Shown piece by piece: positions 17,092 through 26,445 of a DNA stretch of 64,000 nt. The notes under the pieces were generated by a model, which ran no database searches, had not been told where the DNA came from, and worked only from the letters and a program-made list of their open reading frames with translations. The DNA lies in the NCBI RefSeq assembly GCF_030296935.1, contig NZ_AP028032.1:248001-312000 (forward strand), given 5' to 3'. How positions within the stretch are numbered: the stretch's first letter is position 1; each line of letters opens with the position of its first letter. This stretch comes from Coprobacter fastidiosus (lineage in GTDB: Bacteria > Bacteroidota > Bacteroidia > Bacteroidales > Coprobacteraceae). The translations under genes were made by a program, and so were the position numbers.

Positions 17092-18762
17092 ATGAAAATG
17101 ATGAAAGTAAAGTTGTTTTTCTTTGTTATTTGGGAAATCTTATTTTTAGTGGCTTGTCAGGAAAATACAAAGAAAGACAATGAGCCGCTCATCCCGGAAG
17201 ATGTTGTCCCGGATAAATTGACGATTGAACCGGAATCTATTGATTTGAAAGTGGGAGAATCTTGTCAATTGGTTGTTAAGTTAAATGGTACTCCATTGGA
17301 AGGAAATGAGGTACAATGGACTTCAAATAGCTCTTTACTGGATGTTGATGATAATGGTAAAGTTACGGCTGTTGATTATGATGAATTTATATCGGGTTTG
17401 AATATTAAGGCTACAGTAAAAGGAGGGCAACTTTTTGCTATATGTAGAGTCTCTGTGCATCAACTATATAATTATAAGTTACGTTTAATTCTTAAAGATA
17501 AAGGTCGTTCGGAGTATTCGTTGAGTGAACCTGAAAGATTTTTATCGTCCCGGGCGATTGAGAGGCGACATAAACAAGATATTGATATTGATGATTTAGA
17601 CTTACCCATTTCAAAAAATTATCTGGCTCAAATAGAAGAAATCGGAGGAACTATTATTGCTCAAAGCAAGTGGCTAAAGACTGTTTGTGTGCAATGTCCT
17701 GATGAAGATTTGATTGATAAATATAAAGAACTGCCTTTTGTTGAAGATGTCATAAAAGTCTGGAGAGGTAAAGATAGAGAACAGAATCAAGATAATTACG
17801 AGGCCTATCCGTTATATATAAAAAATATACAAGACTATTCTTTCGAAAATTATGCCGAGGCATGGGAGAATATTGCGCTTCATAAAGGGCAACTTTTACA
17901 CGAGAGAGGATTTAGGGGAGAAGGTATAGATATTGCGGTTATTGATGCAGGCTTTATAAACCTTCCGCAAAATTCTGTTTTAAACAATATTAGAATTAAG
18001 GGGGCTAGATCTTTTATATATGAAGATACAAATCCTTATAATACAGATGAACATGGAATCGGTGTTGTTGCTTGTATGGCGACTGATAGATCGGGATGTT
18101 ATGTAGGGACAGCTCCGGATGCTGCCTATTGGTTGTTGAGATCAGAAGATGTTATATCTGGAGATTATCCTGTTGAAGAAGATTATTGGGTGGCAGCAAT
18201 GGAATATGCCGATAGTGTAGGGGTCGATTTAGTAAATACTTCATTATCATACATTGAATATGAATGGCCTTTTACTTCTTACAAATACGAAGATATGGAT
18301 GGACGTACGGCAATGCCGACACGTGCAGCGAATATAGCTGTAGATAAAGGTATTTTTGTCGTATGTTGTGCCGGCAATGGAGGAAGTTGGGTCGGGACTC
18401 CTGCAGATTCTCCGAATGTACTTACTGTAGGGGCGGTTACGGCATCCGGTAATATCGGTTCGTTTACCGCTTATGGGATGACTGTTGACGGGCGGATGAA
18501 ACCCGATGTCATGTCTCTAGGTTCTGGAGTATCGACTATCGATGTAAACGGGAATGTGGTTATTAAAAGCGGGACATCGTATGCAAGTCCTATCCTGTGT
18601 GGATTAGTCGCTTGTTTGTGGCAAGCTTATCCCGAATTGACGAATAAACAGTTATTGGATATTCTAAAAAGATCTTCCGATAGATATGTTGATCCTGCAT
18701 TACCTTATGGATATGGAATATGTGATATGGAAAAGGCTTTTTATTTGGCTGAAGAAATGTGA
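17092..18762 (+). CDS. Subtilisin-like (S8) serine protease lipoprotein with Ig-like domain
   Basis: 556 residues. The N-terminus is a lipoprotein signal with lipobox LVAC (Cys at residue 23) followed by an acidic/Lys stretch that could act as a surface-export signal. Residues about 42-125 look like a BIG2-type Ig domain (LTIEPESIDLKVGESCQL). A pro-region-like segment follows (RFLSSRAIERRHK). The S8 catalytic triad is in place: Asp in IAVIDAGF, His in DEHGIGVVACMA, Ser in GTSYASPILCGLVA, with the oxyanion Asn in CCAGNGG. Likely surface or periplasmic protein degradation; the substrate is unknown. Confidence 0.88.
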   Translation: MKMMKVKLFFFVIWEILFLVACQENTKKDNEPLIPEDVVPDKLTIEPESIDLKVGESCQLVVKLNGTPLEGNEVQWTSNSSLLDVDDNGKVTAVDYDEFISGLNIKATVKGGQLFAICRVSVHQLYNYKLRLILKDKGRSEYSLSEPERFLSSRAIERRHKQDIDIDDLDLPISKNYLAQIEEIGGTIIAQSKWLKTVCVQCPDEDLIDKYKELPFVEDVIKVWRGKDREQNQDNYEAYPLYIKNIQDYSFENYAEAWENIALHKGQLLHERGFRGEGIDIAVIDAGFINLPQNSVLNNIRIKGARSFIYEDTNPYNTDEHGIGVVACMATDRSGCYVGTAPDAAYWLLRSEDVISGDYPVEEDYWVAAMEYADSVGVDLVNTSLSYIEYEWPFTSYKYEDMDGRTAMPTRAANIAVDKGIFVVCCAGNGGSWVGTPADSPNVLTVGAVTASGNIGSFTAYGMTVDGRMKPDVMSLGSGVSTIDVNGNVVIKSGTSYASPILCGLVACLWQAYPELTNKQLLDILKRSSDRYVDPALPYGYGICDMEKAFYLAEEM

Positions 18763-18794
18763 CATATTGATTATCGGTGACATGTATCTATATA

Positions 18795-19979
18795 TTATTT
18801 CCCTATAGGTTGTATGTCTTTACGTATGTTTCGAGATATTTCCAGGAGAGTATAGAATTTCTTTTTACTTTCTATAGAGATTTTATTTTCTTCATACCGT
18901 TTATTGGCATATTCTTTTGACTTGTTAAATATTGTATATGAAATTTCGTTTTGGCTTTTTCCTACCATAGTCGAGTCTAATTGTTCTTCAGGGAAAAAGT
19001 CATCTAAATTGACATCGCCTATCATTGTAGTTTCTAAAAAATTTTTTTTCGTGTGGCTTTTATCCAGATAATATCCTACGAACATGTGACCGGGCATTCT
19101 TACCAAGATCGGATCTATATTGATTGCTTTCAGCAATGAGGCAAATAAAACGCTTCCGTCCACACAATTTATTTGAGCAGATTCCAGTACATCCTCGAAT
19201 AAACGAACTCGTTGAGAAAAGACTACATTTGAAGACAAACTTGAAGAAGATATAGAACTATATTTCAAATTTCGTTTTTGCAGAGCATTCCAGATTGCAT
19301 AAACTTGTTTTTCTACATACTTTCCCTGATATTGATAACCGAGAAACCGATTTACTATGCGTGTATTTAATGCTTCTCTTAAAATAATATCGATCATCGG
19401 ATGGTCTTCATTTACGTAAGCTGCAAAAAATATTCCGGTGTCATGGAATTTTTGTTTTTCATCGATATAACCCAATAGACATTCGTTTATACTCCTTACA
19501 GACATGGTTTTAACATGCCTTCCCATTTTCTTGTAATTCATTTCGACCTGTATTGCTACACTGACAGGAGAGGGCTGTATGGCCTGTTTTAAAGCATCGT
19601 ATTTCCAAATAATATCCGGATATATCCTATATTCGGTTTTAGGTCTTTCCAAGATAAATTCAGAAACCGATTCTTCAAAAAAAGGTGTCGCACCTACTGT
19701 AATTCTGACTTTGCTATGAGGTTTTCCCGATTTTATGCGAATTGCAATTCCTGATTTAGGATTTCCTAAATATACGGTATCTGCCGGAACGACAATTTGT
19801 GTATCGGAAACCGCAACGGAAAGAATGGCCGAAGGAAATATGTTTCCCCCTAAATCATCGACAATCTCGAATGTTGTGTGCTCATTATTATAACGATACC
19901 AGAATAGTCCGGCAATCACCAAAAGAAGTACAGAAAGTATGATCGTGGATACTATCCATGGATTCTTCTCTTTGCTCAT
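18795..19979 (-). CDS. Membrane-anchored transglutaminase-like protein
   Basis: 394 residues with one N-terminal membrane helix (about residues 9-28, ILSVLLLVIAGLFWYRY), then a beta-rich extracytoplasmic region and a transglutaminase-like core. The core shows the Cys in NCVDGSVLFASLL and the His in RMPGHMFVGYYLD about 30 residues later. This pairing is typical of bacterial transglutaminase/protease-like folds acting on proteins or cell-wall peptides. The third catalytic residue is not obvious to me, so activity is uncertain. Convergent with the S8 protease, divergent from the gene at 20111; a TATCTTTG box on the minus strand at 20003-20010 may be its promoter. Confidence 0.6.
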   Translation of the reverse strand: MSKEKNPWIVSTIILSVLLLVIAGLFWYRYNNEHTTFEIVDDLGGNIFPSAILSVAVSDTQIVVPADTVYLGNPKSGIAIRIKSGKPHSKVRITVGATPFFEESVSEFILERPKTEYRIYPDIIWKYDALKQAIQPSPVSVAIQVEMNYKKMGRHVKTMSVRSINECLLGYIDEKQKFHDTGIFFAAYVNEDHPMIDIILREALNTRIVNRFLGYQYQGKYVEKQVYAIWNALQKRNLKYSSISSSSLSSNVVFSQRVRLFEDVLESAQINCVDGSVLFASLLKAINIDPILVRMPGHMFVGYYLDKSHTKKNFLETTMIGDVNLDDFFPEEQLDSTMVGKSQNEISYTIFNKSKEYANKRYEENKISIESKKKFYTLLEISRNIRKDIQPIGK

Positions 19980-20110
19980 TTTAGTCTGTTTTAATCTGGG
20001 AACAAAGATAACAATTCTGGTTCAAGAAACTCTTGTAGATTTTCTTTTAAATGGGATGAGATAAACATTATTGATTTTTTATCTGTTCTAACTTTCAAAA
20101 TAACGGAATT

Positions 20111-20581
20111 ATGGATAAAATCGCAATGCAGATACGTTTGGTAAAAATAGAGGAATTGTCTTATAGAGATAAAACAAAATTGGGAGAAGCTTTGAAAGAG
20201 CCTGTTTTTGTAAAATTGTTATTGAATATATTACCTGATATTGGTCGAAATATCATAGAACTAATTGTCGGTGTAGTGTATCATACGAATTCTGAAGATT
20301 TGCTGACTTATGAAATCAAATCAACTTTCGAGGTAGGAGAAATGGAAGCGGTGGTATGTGTTCGGGATTATAGTGTTTCTGTAGCTCCCGAACTGTTGAG
20401 TATATTGGTCGGGGTTTCGATCGGCACTTTGAGGGGAATGCTGGTTTTAAAAAGTGCAGATTCGTTTTTTGGTAACTACCCACTGCCGATAATTAATATT
20501 ACAGAACTTATCGCTTCCTTACAAACCGAAACGGTAAAACAATCCTCTTATTTCCCGTTTTTTAGATTCAGATATGAGTAG
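20111..20581 (+). CDS. Conserved hypothetical protein, possibly SecB-like fold
   Basis: 156 residues, no signal peptide and no membrane helix. The central alternation of strands (TYEIKSTFEVGEMEAVVCVRDY) followed by a helix with LLSILVGVSIGTLRGMLVLKS and the ending NYPLPIINITELI resembles the general plan of SecB-type chaperone domains, where a late helix precedes a proline-rich tail. I hold this weakly. The 3' end overlaps the convergent ppk1 gene by 14 bp. Confidence 0.5.
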   Translation: MDKIAMQIRLVKIEELSYRDKTKLGEALKEPVFVKLLLNILPDIGRNIIELIVGVVYHTNSEDLLTYEIKSTFEVGEMEAVVCVRDYSVSVAPELLSILVGVSIGTLRGMLVLKSADSFFGNYPLPIINITELIASLQTETVKQSSYFPFFRFRYE

Positions 20582-22637
20582 TAGATTCGGCTTCATTTTT
20601 TAGAAGTTCGTATATTTCTTGTTGAGCTCTTACCGGTTTTTCAGAATTTTCGACTACAGGAATATTTTGTAGATTTTCATCGATAATACAGGCCTGAGTA
20701 TTATCCTGTAATTGAAGTCGTAATATCTTTATGATTTTTTGTTTTATCTGTTCATTTGTGATGGGAAATGCAGTTTCTATCCGGCGACTCAGATTCCTTT
20801 TCATCCAGTCGGCAGAGCTTAGGAAAACTTCCTCTTTACCATCGGAGTTAAAGTACCAAATGCGGGTATGCTCCAAAAACTTGTCGATAATGCGAATAAT
20901 TTTTATGTTCCGGCTATACGGCTGGTTGGGAACGAGGCAACAGATGCCTCGAATAATTAAATCTATTTTTACTCCTGCTTCACTGGCATCATATAATAAT
21001 CTGATCATTTCTTCATCTTGTAGGCCGTTCATTTTCAAAATGAGATATGCCTGTTTTCCCTGCCTTGCGAGTTCGATCTCGCGGGCTATTTTTTCTTTTA
21101 ATGAAGAAAGCATGTTAAACGGAGATACAATTAATTGCTCGAAATGAGGATATGCGGTTTTACCTTCAAGGATGTTGAACAATAAATTCAAATCTTGTAT
21201 CAGTGTCGTATTATAAGTAAACAAGCCCATATCAGAATATATCTTGGCTGTTTTTTCATTAAAATTTCCGGTACTCAAATAAGCAAAACTTTTTTCAATA
21301 TTTTCACCTCTTTCCGAACGGCGTAGAATCAATGCCACTTTTGCATGAACTTTCAATCCGGGAGTACTATATATTATTTTTATTCCATATTTTTTCATTC
21401 GTTCAGAAGTGGCGATATTGTTTTCTTCATCAAATCGGGCTTTCAACTCTACGAAGACCGTGACTCTTTTCCCGTTTTTCGCAGCAGTGATAAGAGCATT
21501 TACTACTGCCGATTCCTCAGCAACCCTATATTGGGTGATCTTTATCTCATCGACTTTAGGATCATAGGCGGCTTCGGTAAGGAAACGGATTAGATAGTCG
21601 AACGATTGATAAGGGTAGTGCAATAAGATATCTTGGTTTTTTATGACCTTGAACATCGAACCTGATCGGTCGAATAGAGCAACCCGCATGGGGGAGAATG
21701 TTCGGGATGAGAGACTGGGAGAACCTGGATTAGGAAGTTTGATAAGGTCTTCCAACGTCAAATAACGTCCGGCCGGAATACACTGAGATTCCGGGATATG
21801 ATATGTTTCACATAAATATTGGAGCATATCTGCCGGCATTCTATGATTGTAAACCATGCGGTTTGCTCTTCCCGTTTTTCTCTTTTTTACGCTTTTTTGG
21901 ATCTCTTTCACCAGATCATAATTCCGATGAGGATCGATTGAAAAGTCTGCATCTCGGGATATTCGAATACTATAATAAGAATCTACGATAAATCCCGGAA
22001 ATACGATGTCTAGATTGTATCCGATTGCATCGTCTATGAACATCAAATAATGAGTTTCTCCGATAGACGGAAGAGAAATGAATCTGGGGACTTTGGAAAA
22101 CGGAATTTTTATTAGAGCATAACATAGTTCGGCATTGCTTTTTTTATAAAGTTTTATGACCAAATAAAGTCTGTTATCCCGCAAAAAAGACGAAATATCA
22201 TCTTTTAAAATTAGAACGGGTTGTAAAAAAGGGAATATTTCGTCATAAAAATAGTTTCGGATAAAAGCTCGGTGCATTTCTATTATAGGTTGTTCTCCTT
22301 GGTATAAAATGATATTATTTCGGGCGAGTTCTGGTAATATTTCATCTCGAAATATAAAAAAGAAATCTTGCATTTGTCGACTTACCTCTTTGTTGATTTC
22401 ATATAAAGTCGCTTTTGCGCGAGATTTTAGCTCGGGTTCGTTGTTTTCCTGAGCAATGGTTTGACGATATTCCGATATGCGTATTTTGTAAAATTCCTCT
22501 AAGTTCGAAGAGAATATAGATAAAAATTTAATTCTTTCGAATATTGGTAATTTTTTATTTTTGGATTCTGATAGAACCCGATAATTAAAAGATAACCAAC
22601 TGATATCTCTTTTAAAAAAAATTCGATTCTCGTCCAT
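20568..22637 (-). CDS. ppk1: Polyphosphate kinase 1
   Basis: Reversible synthesis of polyphosphate from ATP; membrane-associated. 689 residues, usual length. Conserved regions in order: N-terminal FFKRDISWLSFNYRVL and NLEEFYKIRISEYRQ, the ATP-domain segment DPKVDEIKITQYRVAEES, the autophosphorylated His region in TPGLKVHAKVALILRR, and LSTGNFNEKTAKIYSDMGLF. Monocistronic. Its 3' end overlaps the opposite-strand gene at 20111-20581. Confidence 0.95.
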   Translation of the reverse strand: MDENRIFFKRDISWLSFNYRVLSESKNKKLPIFERIKFLSIFSSNLEEFYKIRISEYRQTIAQENNEPELKSRAKATLYEINKEVSRQMQDFFFIFRDEILPELARNNIILYQGEQPIIEMHRAFIRNYFYDEIFPFLQPVLILKDDISSFLRDNRLYLVIKLYKKSNAELCYALIKIPFSKVPRFISLPSIGETHYLMFIDDAIGYNLDIVFPGFIVDSYYSIRISRDADFSIDPHRNYDLVKEIQKSVKKRKTGRANRMVYNHRMPADMLQYLCETYHIPESQCIPAGRYLTLEDLIKLPNPGSPSLSSRTFSPMRVALFDRSGSMFKVIKNQDILLHYPYQSFDYLIRFLTEAAYDPKVDEIKITQYRVAEESAVVNALITAAKNGKRVTVFVELKARFDEENNIATSERMKKYGIKIIYSTPGLKVHAKVALILRRSERGENIEKSFAYLSTGNFNEKTAKIYSDMGLFTYNTTLIQDLNLLFNILEGKTAYPHFEQLIVSPFNMLSSLKEKIAREIELARQGKQAYLILKMNGLQDEEMIRLLYDASEAGVKIDLIIRGICCLVPNQPYSRNIKIIRIIDKFLEHTRIWYFNSDGKEEVFLSSADWMKRNLSRRIETAFPITNEQIKQKIIKILRLQLQDNTQACIIDENLQNIPVVENSEKPVRAQQEIYELLKNEAESTTHI

Positions 22638-22820
22638 CCGTGTAAACTTTTATACCAGATAGGTAAATATAAGATTTATTTCGTTATTTTGTATCCGATT
22701 TTTTGAAAATAATTAAACAGAGTGTCGAGATATTTTGTTTTGTCTTGATGAAAGATGATTATTTTGAAAAATCGAAAAAAAAGTGTAATATAGCATCCGA
22801 ATTGTTTAAATGATAGTTAC

Positions 22821-23114
22821 GTGGAACATAAACAATTTATAGAAGAACTTCAAAGCAGATTGGGAAAAGATAAAAAAGAAATAGATAATCTTTTTTCGGA
22901 TATGTTGCAAATATTAAAAGATCGTTGCGGCCAGATGGATACATTGTCTATACAAGGATTCGGGACTTTTGAGCCTCGGAAAAAAATGGAACGGGTATCA
23001 GTAAATCCTGCAACCGGCAAACGAATGCTTATTCCTCCCAAAATAGTATTGGGTTTTAAACCGGGAACGGTAATCAAAAATCGATTAAAAGATATTTCTG
23101 GAGATGAACAATAA
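22821..23114 (+). CDS. HU/IHF-family DNA-binding protein
   Basis: 97 residues with the full HU fold: two N-terminal helices (MEHKQFIEELQSRLGKDKKE), LSIQGFGTFEPRKK, then the DNA-binding arm with the conserved turn VSVNPATGKRMLIPP, and the closing VLGFKPGTVIKNRLK. The start is GTG at 22821; no ATG in this frame gives a better N-terminus. It overlaps the next HU gene by 11 bp, implying coupled synthesis of the two proteins. Confidence 0.88.
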   Translation: MEHKQFIEELQSRLGKDKKEIDNLFSDMLQILKDRCGQMDTLSIQGFGTFEPRKKMERVSVNPATGKRMLIPPKIVLGFKPGTVIKNRLKDISGDEQ

Positions 23115-24336
23115 AATAACTATGCCCGATTTGGCGGATCTTCTTGCTCAAAAGGCCAGATGTACCAAGAAAGATGCAGAACTTTTTTTAAAGGAGTTCT
23201 TTGGGTTGGCGTCTGAAGTTATCTCCAAAGGAGAACCTTTGAAAATTAATGGGTTAGGTGTTTTTAAAGCTATCTGGGTAGAGAAGAGGGCTAGTGTCAA
23301 TATCCAAACGGGATTGCCTTTTGAAATCCCCGGACATTATAAATTGACTTTTATTCCGGATAAAAATCTTAAAGAAGCGGTTAATGCTCCGTTCGCTTGT
23401 TTTGAAGCGGAAATCCTTCCTGATGATGTCATGACCGATGCCGCCTTGACAGAGGAGGAAGATGAGGAGAGTGAAGATCTTTTGGATTTTGATGAGGATG
23501 AGGTCGGTGTGATAGATGGCGATGAAGCTGCAACGAAAACTGTAACTTTGACTTCTCATGAAGATCGTGACGAAAAGGAAAAATATTCTTCATCGAAATC
23601 TGAAAGTGTTTCGGAATCTGTTAATGAGGAAAAAAATACAGATGAAAGGGATGTTTCATTACAGCCTTTGCAGAAGTTTGTCCAGCCTGAAAATATAGAT
23701 ATAAAAGGTGAATTTAGACGCCGTACCAAAATGGGGTATATTTCAGGATTTCTGTCTGCTTGTCTTCTTATTTCATTGCTCGCTTTGGGTTGGTTATATT
23801 TTGATAAAGCGGATTCGTATAAAGAAGTGAATCTGACAATGCATCCCGTGACTTTTACCATAAAAAAGAATAAAACGGACGTAAATGAGAACAAAGATTC
23901 TTTGTCAGTTGTTGAAACGATGGTAACAGATTCTATAAAAGCGACGGCAGTAATGAAACGGAAGTCGAATGCGGTGGATGAAGTTGTAAAGCAAAGGAGT
24001 GATGTCCGAGATGAAGAAAAATATCAGAATGTTGATTCGGTAGATTTGCAACAACATCAAAAAGAAGTAGAAGAACCGAAAATCCCGGTTACTGAAGTTG
24101 TAAAGCCCGGCATTTTTTTGACAACTATTTCGTTAAAACATTACGGACACAAGACTTTTTGGGTTTATATCTATGAGGAAAATAAAATGAAAATAAAGAA
24201 CCCGAATAATGTTCCGATTGGTACGGTCTTGGTTATTCCCGATCCGGATAAATATGGAATAAATTCGGGAAATAAAGAGTCTGTTGATAAAGCAAAGGCT
24301 CTCGCGGCGGAAATATTGAAAAGATATGAAAAATGA
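23104..24336 (+). CDS. HU domain, transmembrane helix and LysM-like C-terminus
   Basis: 410 residues. Residues 1 to about 92 form an HU domain (MPDLADLLAQKARCTKKDAE, INGLGVFKAIWVEKRASVN), but the arm lacks the usual basic character. An acidic linker follows (EEEDEESEDLLDFDEDE, residues about 117-135). One membrane helix lies at about 208-229. A long charged periplasmic linker leads to a C-terminal LysM-like domain (ISLKHYGHKTFWVYIYEENK...VPIGTVLVIPD). LysM binds peptidoglycan, so the protein would connect a cytoplasmic HU head to the wall. It overlaps the soluble HU gene upstream, a likely heterodimer partner. Confidence 0.82.
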   Translation: MNNKITMPDLADLLAQKARCTKKDAELFLKEFFGLASEVISKGEPLKINGLGVFKAIWVEKRASVNIQTGLPFEIPGHYKLTFIPDKNLKEAVNAPFACFEAEILPDDVMTDAALTEEEDEESEDLLDFDEDEVGVIDGDEAATKTVTLTSHEDRDEKEKYSSSKSESVSESVNEEKNTDERDVSLQPLQKFVQPENIDIKGEFRRRTKMGYISGFLSACLLISLLALGWLYFDKADSYKEVNLTMHPVTFTIKKNKTDVNENKDSLSVVETMVTDSIKATAVMKRKSNAVDEVVKQRSDVRDEEKYQNVDSVDLQQHQKEVEEPKIPVTEVVKPGIFLTTISLKHYGHKTFWVYIYEENKMKIKNPNNVPIGTVLVIPDPDKYGINSGNKESVDKAKALAAEILKRYEK

Positions 24337-24347
24337 TCTATAATAGC

Positions 24348-24390
24348 CTAAGTCGTCCGTTGGATTCAGCCGGTCGACTTAGTTTTTTTT
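24348..24390 (+). terminator. Terminator after the HU pair
   Basis: CTAAGTCG (24348-24355) pairs with CGACTTAG (24375-24382), followed by eight T. Confidence 0.85.
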
Positions 24391-24422
24391 AATATATAGT
24401 TCTTTCTTTTTTAACATCTAAA

Positions 24423-24455
24423 TTGTTAAATGTAAAAGCAACATGGCTACTTTTG
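24423..24455 (+). promoter_or_regulatory. Promoter of the moxR-Bat operon
   Basis: TTG at 24423-24425 and TACTTTTG-type box at 24448-24455, spaced by 22 bp. It lies about 60 bp before the moxR start and is the only good promoter match in this gap. Confidence 0.5.
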
Positions 24456-24516
24456 CAACGTTACATAGAATAAAATAAACCGATAACTATAAATAACTCA
24501 TTTAAAAAGAAAAAAT

Positions 24517-25512
24517 ATGAGTCAAACAGTTGATATTCGAGAACTTAATGAACTTATTGCCAGCAAAAGTTCTTTTGTCAATATGATTACAATGGGCATG
24601 GATCAGGTCATTGTGGGGCAAAAACATCTTGTGGATTCTCTTTTAATCGGATTGTTGTCTAACGGACATATTTTGTTAGAAGGTGTTCCCGGATTGGCAA
24701 AGACATTGGCTATTAAGACACTTGCTTCATTAATTGATGCTAAGTATAATCGTATTCAGTTCACTCCCGATTTACTTCCGGCCGATGTGATCGGTACGAT
24801 GGTATATAGTCAGGCAAAAGAGCAGTTTCAGGTAAAGAAAGGGCCTGTTTTTGCAAATTTCGTTTTGGCAGATGAAATAAACCGTGCACCGGCAAAAGTA
24901 CAGAGTGCTTTGTTAGAGGCGATGCAGGAACGTCAGGTGACAATCGGAGAGGAAACTTATAAATTGGATGATCCGTTTCTTGTCTTGGCTACTCAAAACC
25001 CGATCGAACAAGAAGGTACATATCCTCTGCCTGAAGCACAAGTTGACCGTTTCATGTTGAAGGTAATCATAGGTTATCCTAAAAAAGAAGAAGAAAGATT
25101 GATTATCCGTCAGAATATATCCGGAGAAAGAGCCAAAGTTCAACCTGTATTAAAGGCTGAGGAAATTATCGAGACGCGTAATATCGTCCGGAAAGTATAT
25201 ATAGATGAGAAAATCGAACGCTATATCGTTGACATCGTATTTGCAACTCGTTTTCCTCAAGACTATGGTTTGGGAGATATAAAGGATATGATTTCATTCG
25301 GAGCTTCGCCACGTGCATCTATCAATCTGGCTTTAGCAGCTCGTTCGTATGCATTCTTGAAACAACGAGGATATGTGATTCCTGAAGACGTTCGTGCTGT
25401 ATGTCATGACGTGATGCGGCATCGCATCGGTTTAAGTTATGAGGCAGAAGCAAACAATGTTACGTCTGAGGAGGTGATCAGTGAAATATTGAATAAGGTA
25501 GAAGTTCCCTAA
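24517..25512 (+). CDS. moxR: MoxR family AAA+ ATPase
   Basis: 331-residue cytoplasmic AAA+ ATPase of the MoxR type, a chaperone that usually works with von Willebrand A proteins. Walker A-like loop is GVPGLAKT, Walker B lies in FVLADEINRAP, and sensor 1 in LATQNPIEQEG. It opens a nine-gene set (moxR, DUF58, BatD-like, batA, batB, batC, partial BatD, batD, batE) with tight spacing, the Bat operon described in Bacteroides for oxygen tolerance. Confidence 0.95.
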   Translation: MSQTVDIRELNELIASKSSFVNMITMGMDQVIVGQKHLVDSLLIGLLSNGHILLEGVPGLAKTLAIKTLASLIDAKYNRIQFTPDLLPADVIGTMVYSQAKEQFQVKKGPVFANFVLADEINRAPAKVQSALLEAMQERQVTIGEETYKLDDPFLVLATQNPIEQEGTYPLPEAQVDRFMLKVIIGYPKKEEERLIIRQNISGERAKVQPVLKAEEIIETRNIVRKVYIDEKIERYIVDIVFATRFPQDYGLGDIKDMISFGASPRASINLALAARSYAFLKQRGYVIPEDVRAVCHDVMRHRIGLSYEAEANNVTSEEVISEILNKVEVP

Positions 25513-25540
25513 ATAAGAATATTCCGGAGAATTATAACGT

Positions 25541-26410
25541 ATGGAGACGACAGAATTATTAAAAAAAGTCCGCCAGATCGAAATAAAGACGCGGGGACTA
25601 TCCCGTAATATCTTTGCGGGGCAGTACCATACGGCTTTTAAAGGGAGAGGTATGGCCTTTTCCGAAGTTCGGGAATATCAGTTTGGAGATGATGTTCGGG
25701 ATATCGATTGGAATGTAACAGCCCGTCATCACAAACCTTATATCAAAGTTTTTGAAGAAGAGCGGGAGTTAACAGTTATGTTGCTTATCGATGTTTCCGG
25801 TAGCCGTAATTTCGGTGCTGTAGGTGAATCGAAAAAGGAGGTGATAACTGAAATTGCCGCAACATTGGCATTTTCTGCAATACAAAATAACGACAAAATA
25901 GGAGTCATCTTTTTTTCGGATCAAATAGAGAAATTTATTCCGCCGAAAAAAGGAAAGAAGCACATTCTCTATATTATTCGGGAGTTAATCGATTTTCAGC
26001 CTGAACACACGGGCACGAATTTGTCTTTGGTATTAGAATATCTGACTAATGCTATCAAAAAAAGATGTACGGCATTTTTTATCTCGGATTTTATTACCGA
26101 AGAAAATTTTAAAAATGCTTTATCGATAGCCAACCGTAAGCATGATGTCGTAGCTGTTCAGGTGTATGATAAGAGAGAGACCGAACTTCCGAATGTCGGA
26201 TTGATGAAAATGCAGGACTCCGAACGGGGTGAGGAAAAGTGGATCGATACTTCTTCCAAGAGGGTGAGAGATACATACTCGCAATGGTGGTCTCAACGTC
26301 AAAGTCGTGTGTTGGATGCTGCTCGCAAGAGCAGAGTCGATATAACTGCTATCGCTACGGATGAAAATTACGTATTGGCTTTGATGAATCTGTTTAAGCA
26401 TAGGGGATGA
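25541..26410 (+). CDS. DUF58 domain protein with vWA fold
   Basis: 289 residues, cytoplasmic, usual for the short DUF58 form. The family signature is seen in GQYHTAFKGRGMAFSEVREY and DDVRDIDWNVTARH. The vWA metal site is DVSGSRN with a later Ser/Thr and Asp (FISDF). The MoxR partner precedes it by 28 bp. Proteins of this pair are thought to act together in assembling or activating periplasmic partners. Confidence 0.92.
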   Translation: METTELLKKVRQIEIKTRGLSRNIFAGQYHTAFKGRGMAFSEVREYQFGDDVRDIDWNVTARHHKPYIKVFEEERELTVMLLIDVSGSRNFGAVGESKKEVITEIAATLAFSAIQNNDKIGVIFFSDQIEKFIPPKKGKKHILYIIRELIDFQPEHTGTNLSLVLEYLTNAIKKRCTAFFISDFITEENFKNALSIANRKHDVVAVQVYDKRETELPNVGLMKMQDSERGEEKWIDTSSKRVRDTYSQWWSQRQSRVLDAARKSRVDITAIATDENYVLALMNLFKHRG

Positions 26411-26445
26411 TAAACCTTATAACGGATAAAAATAGAAATTCTGAA

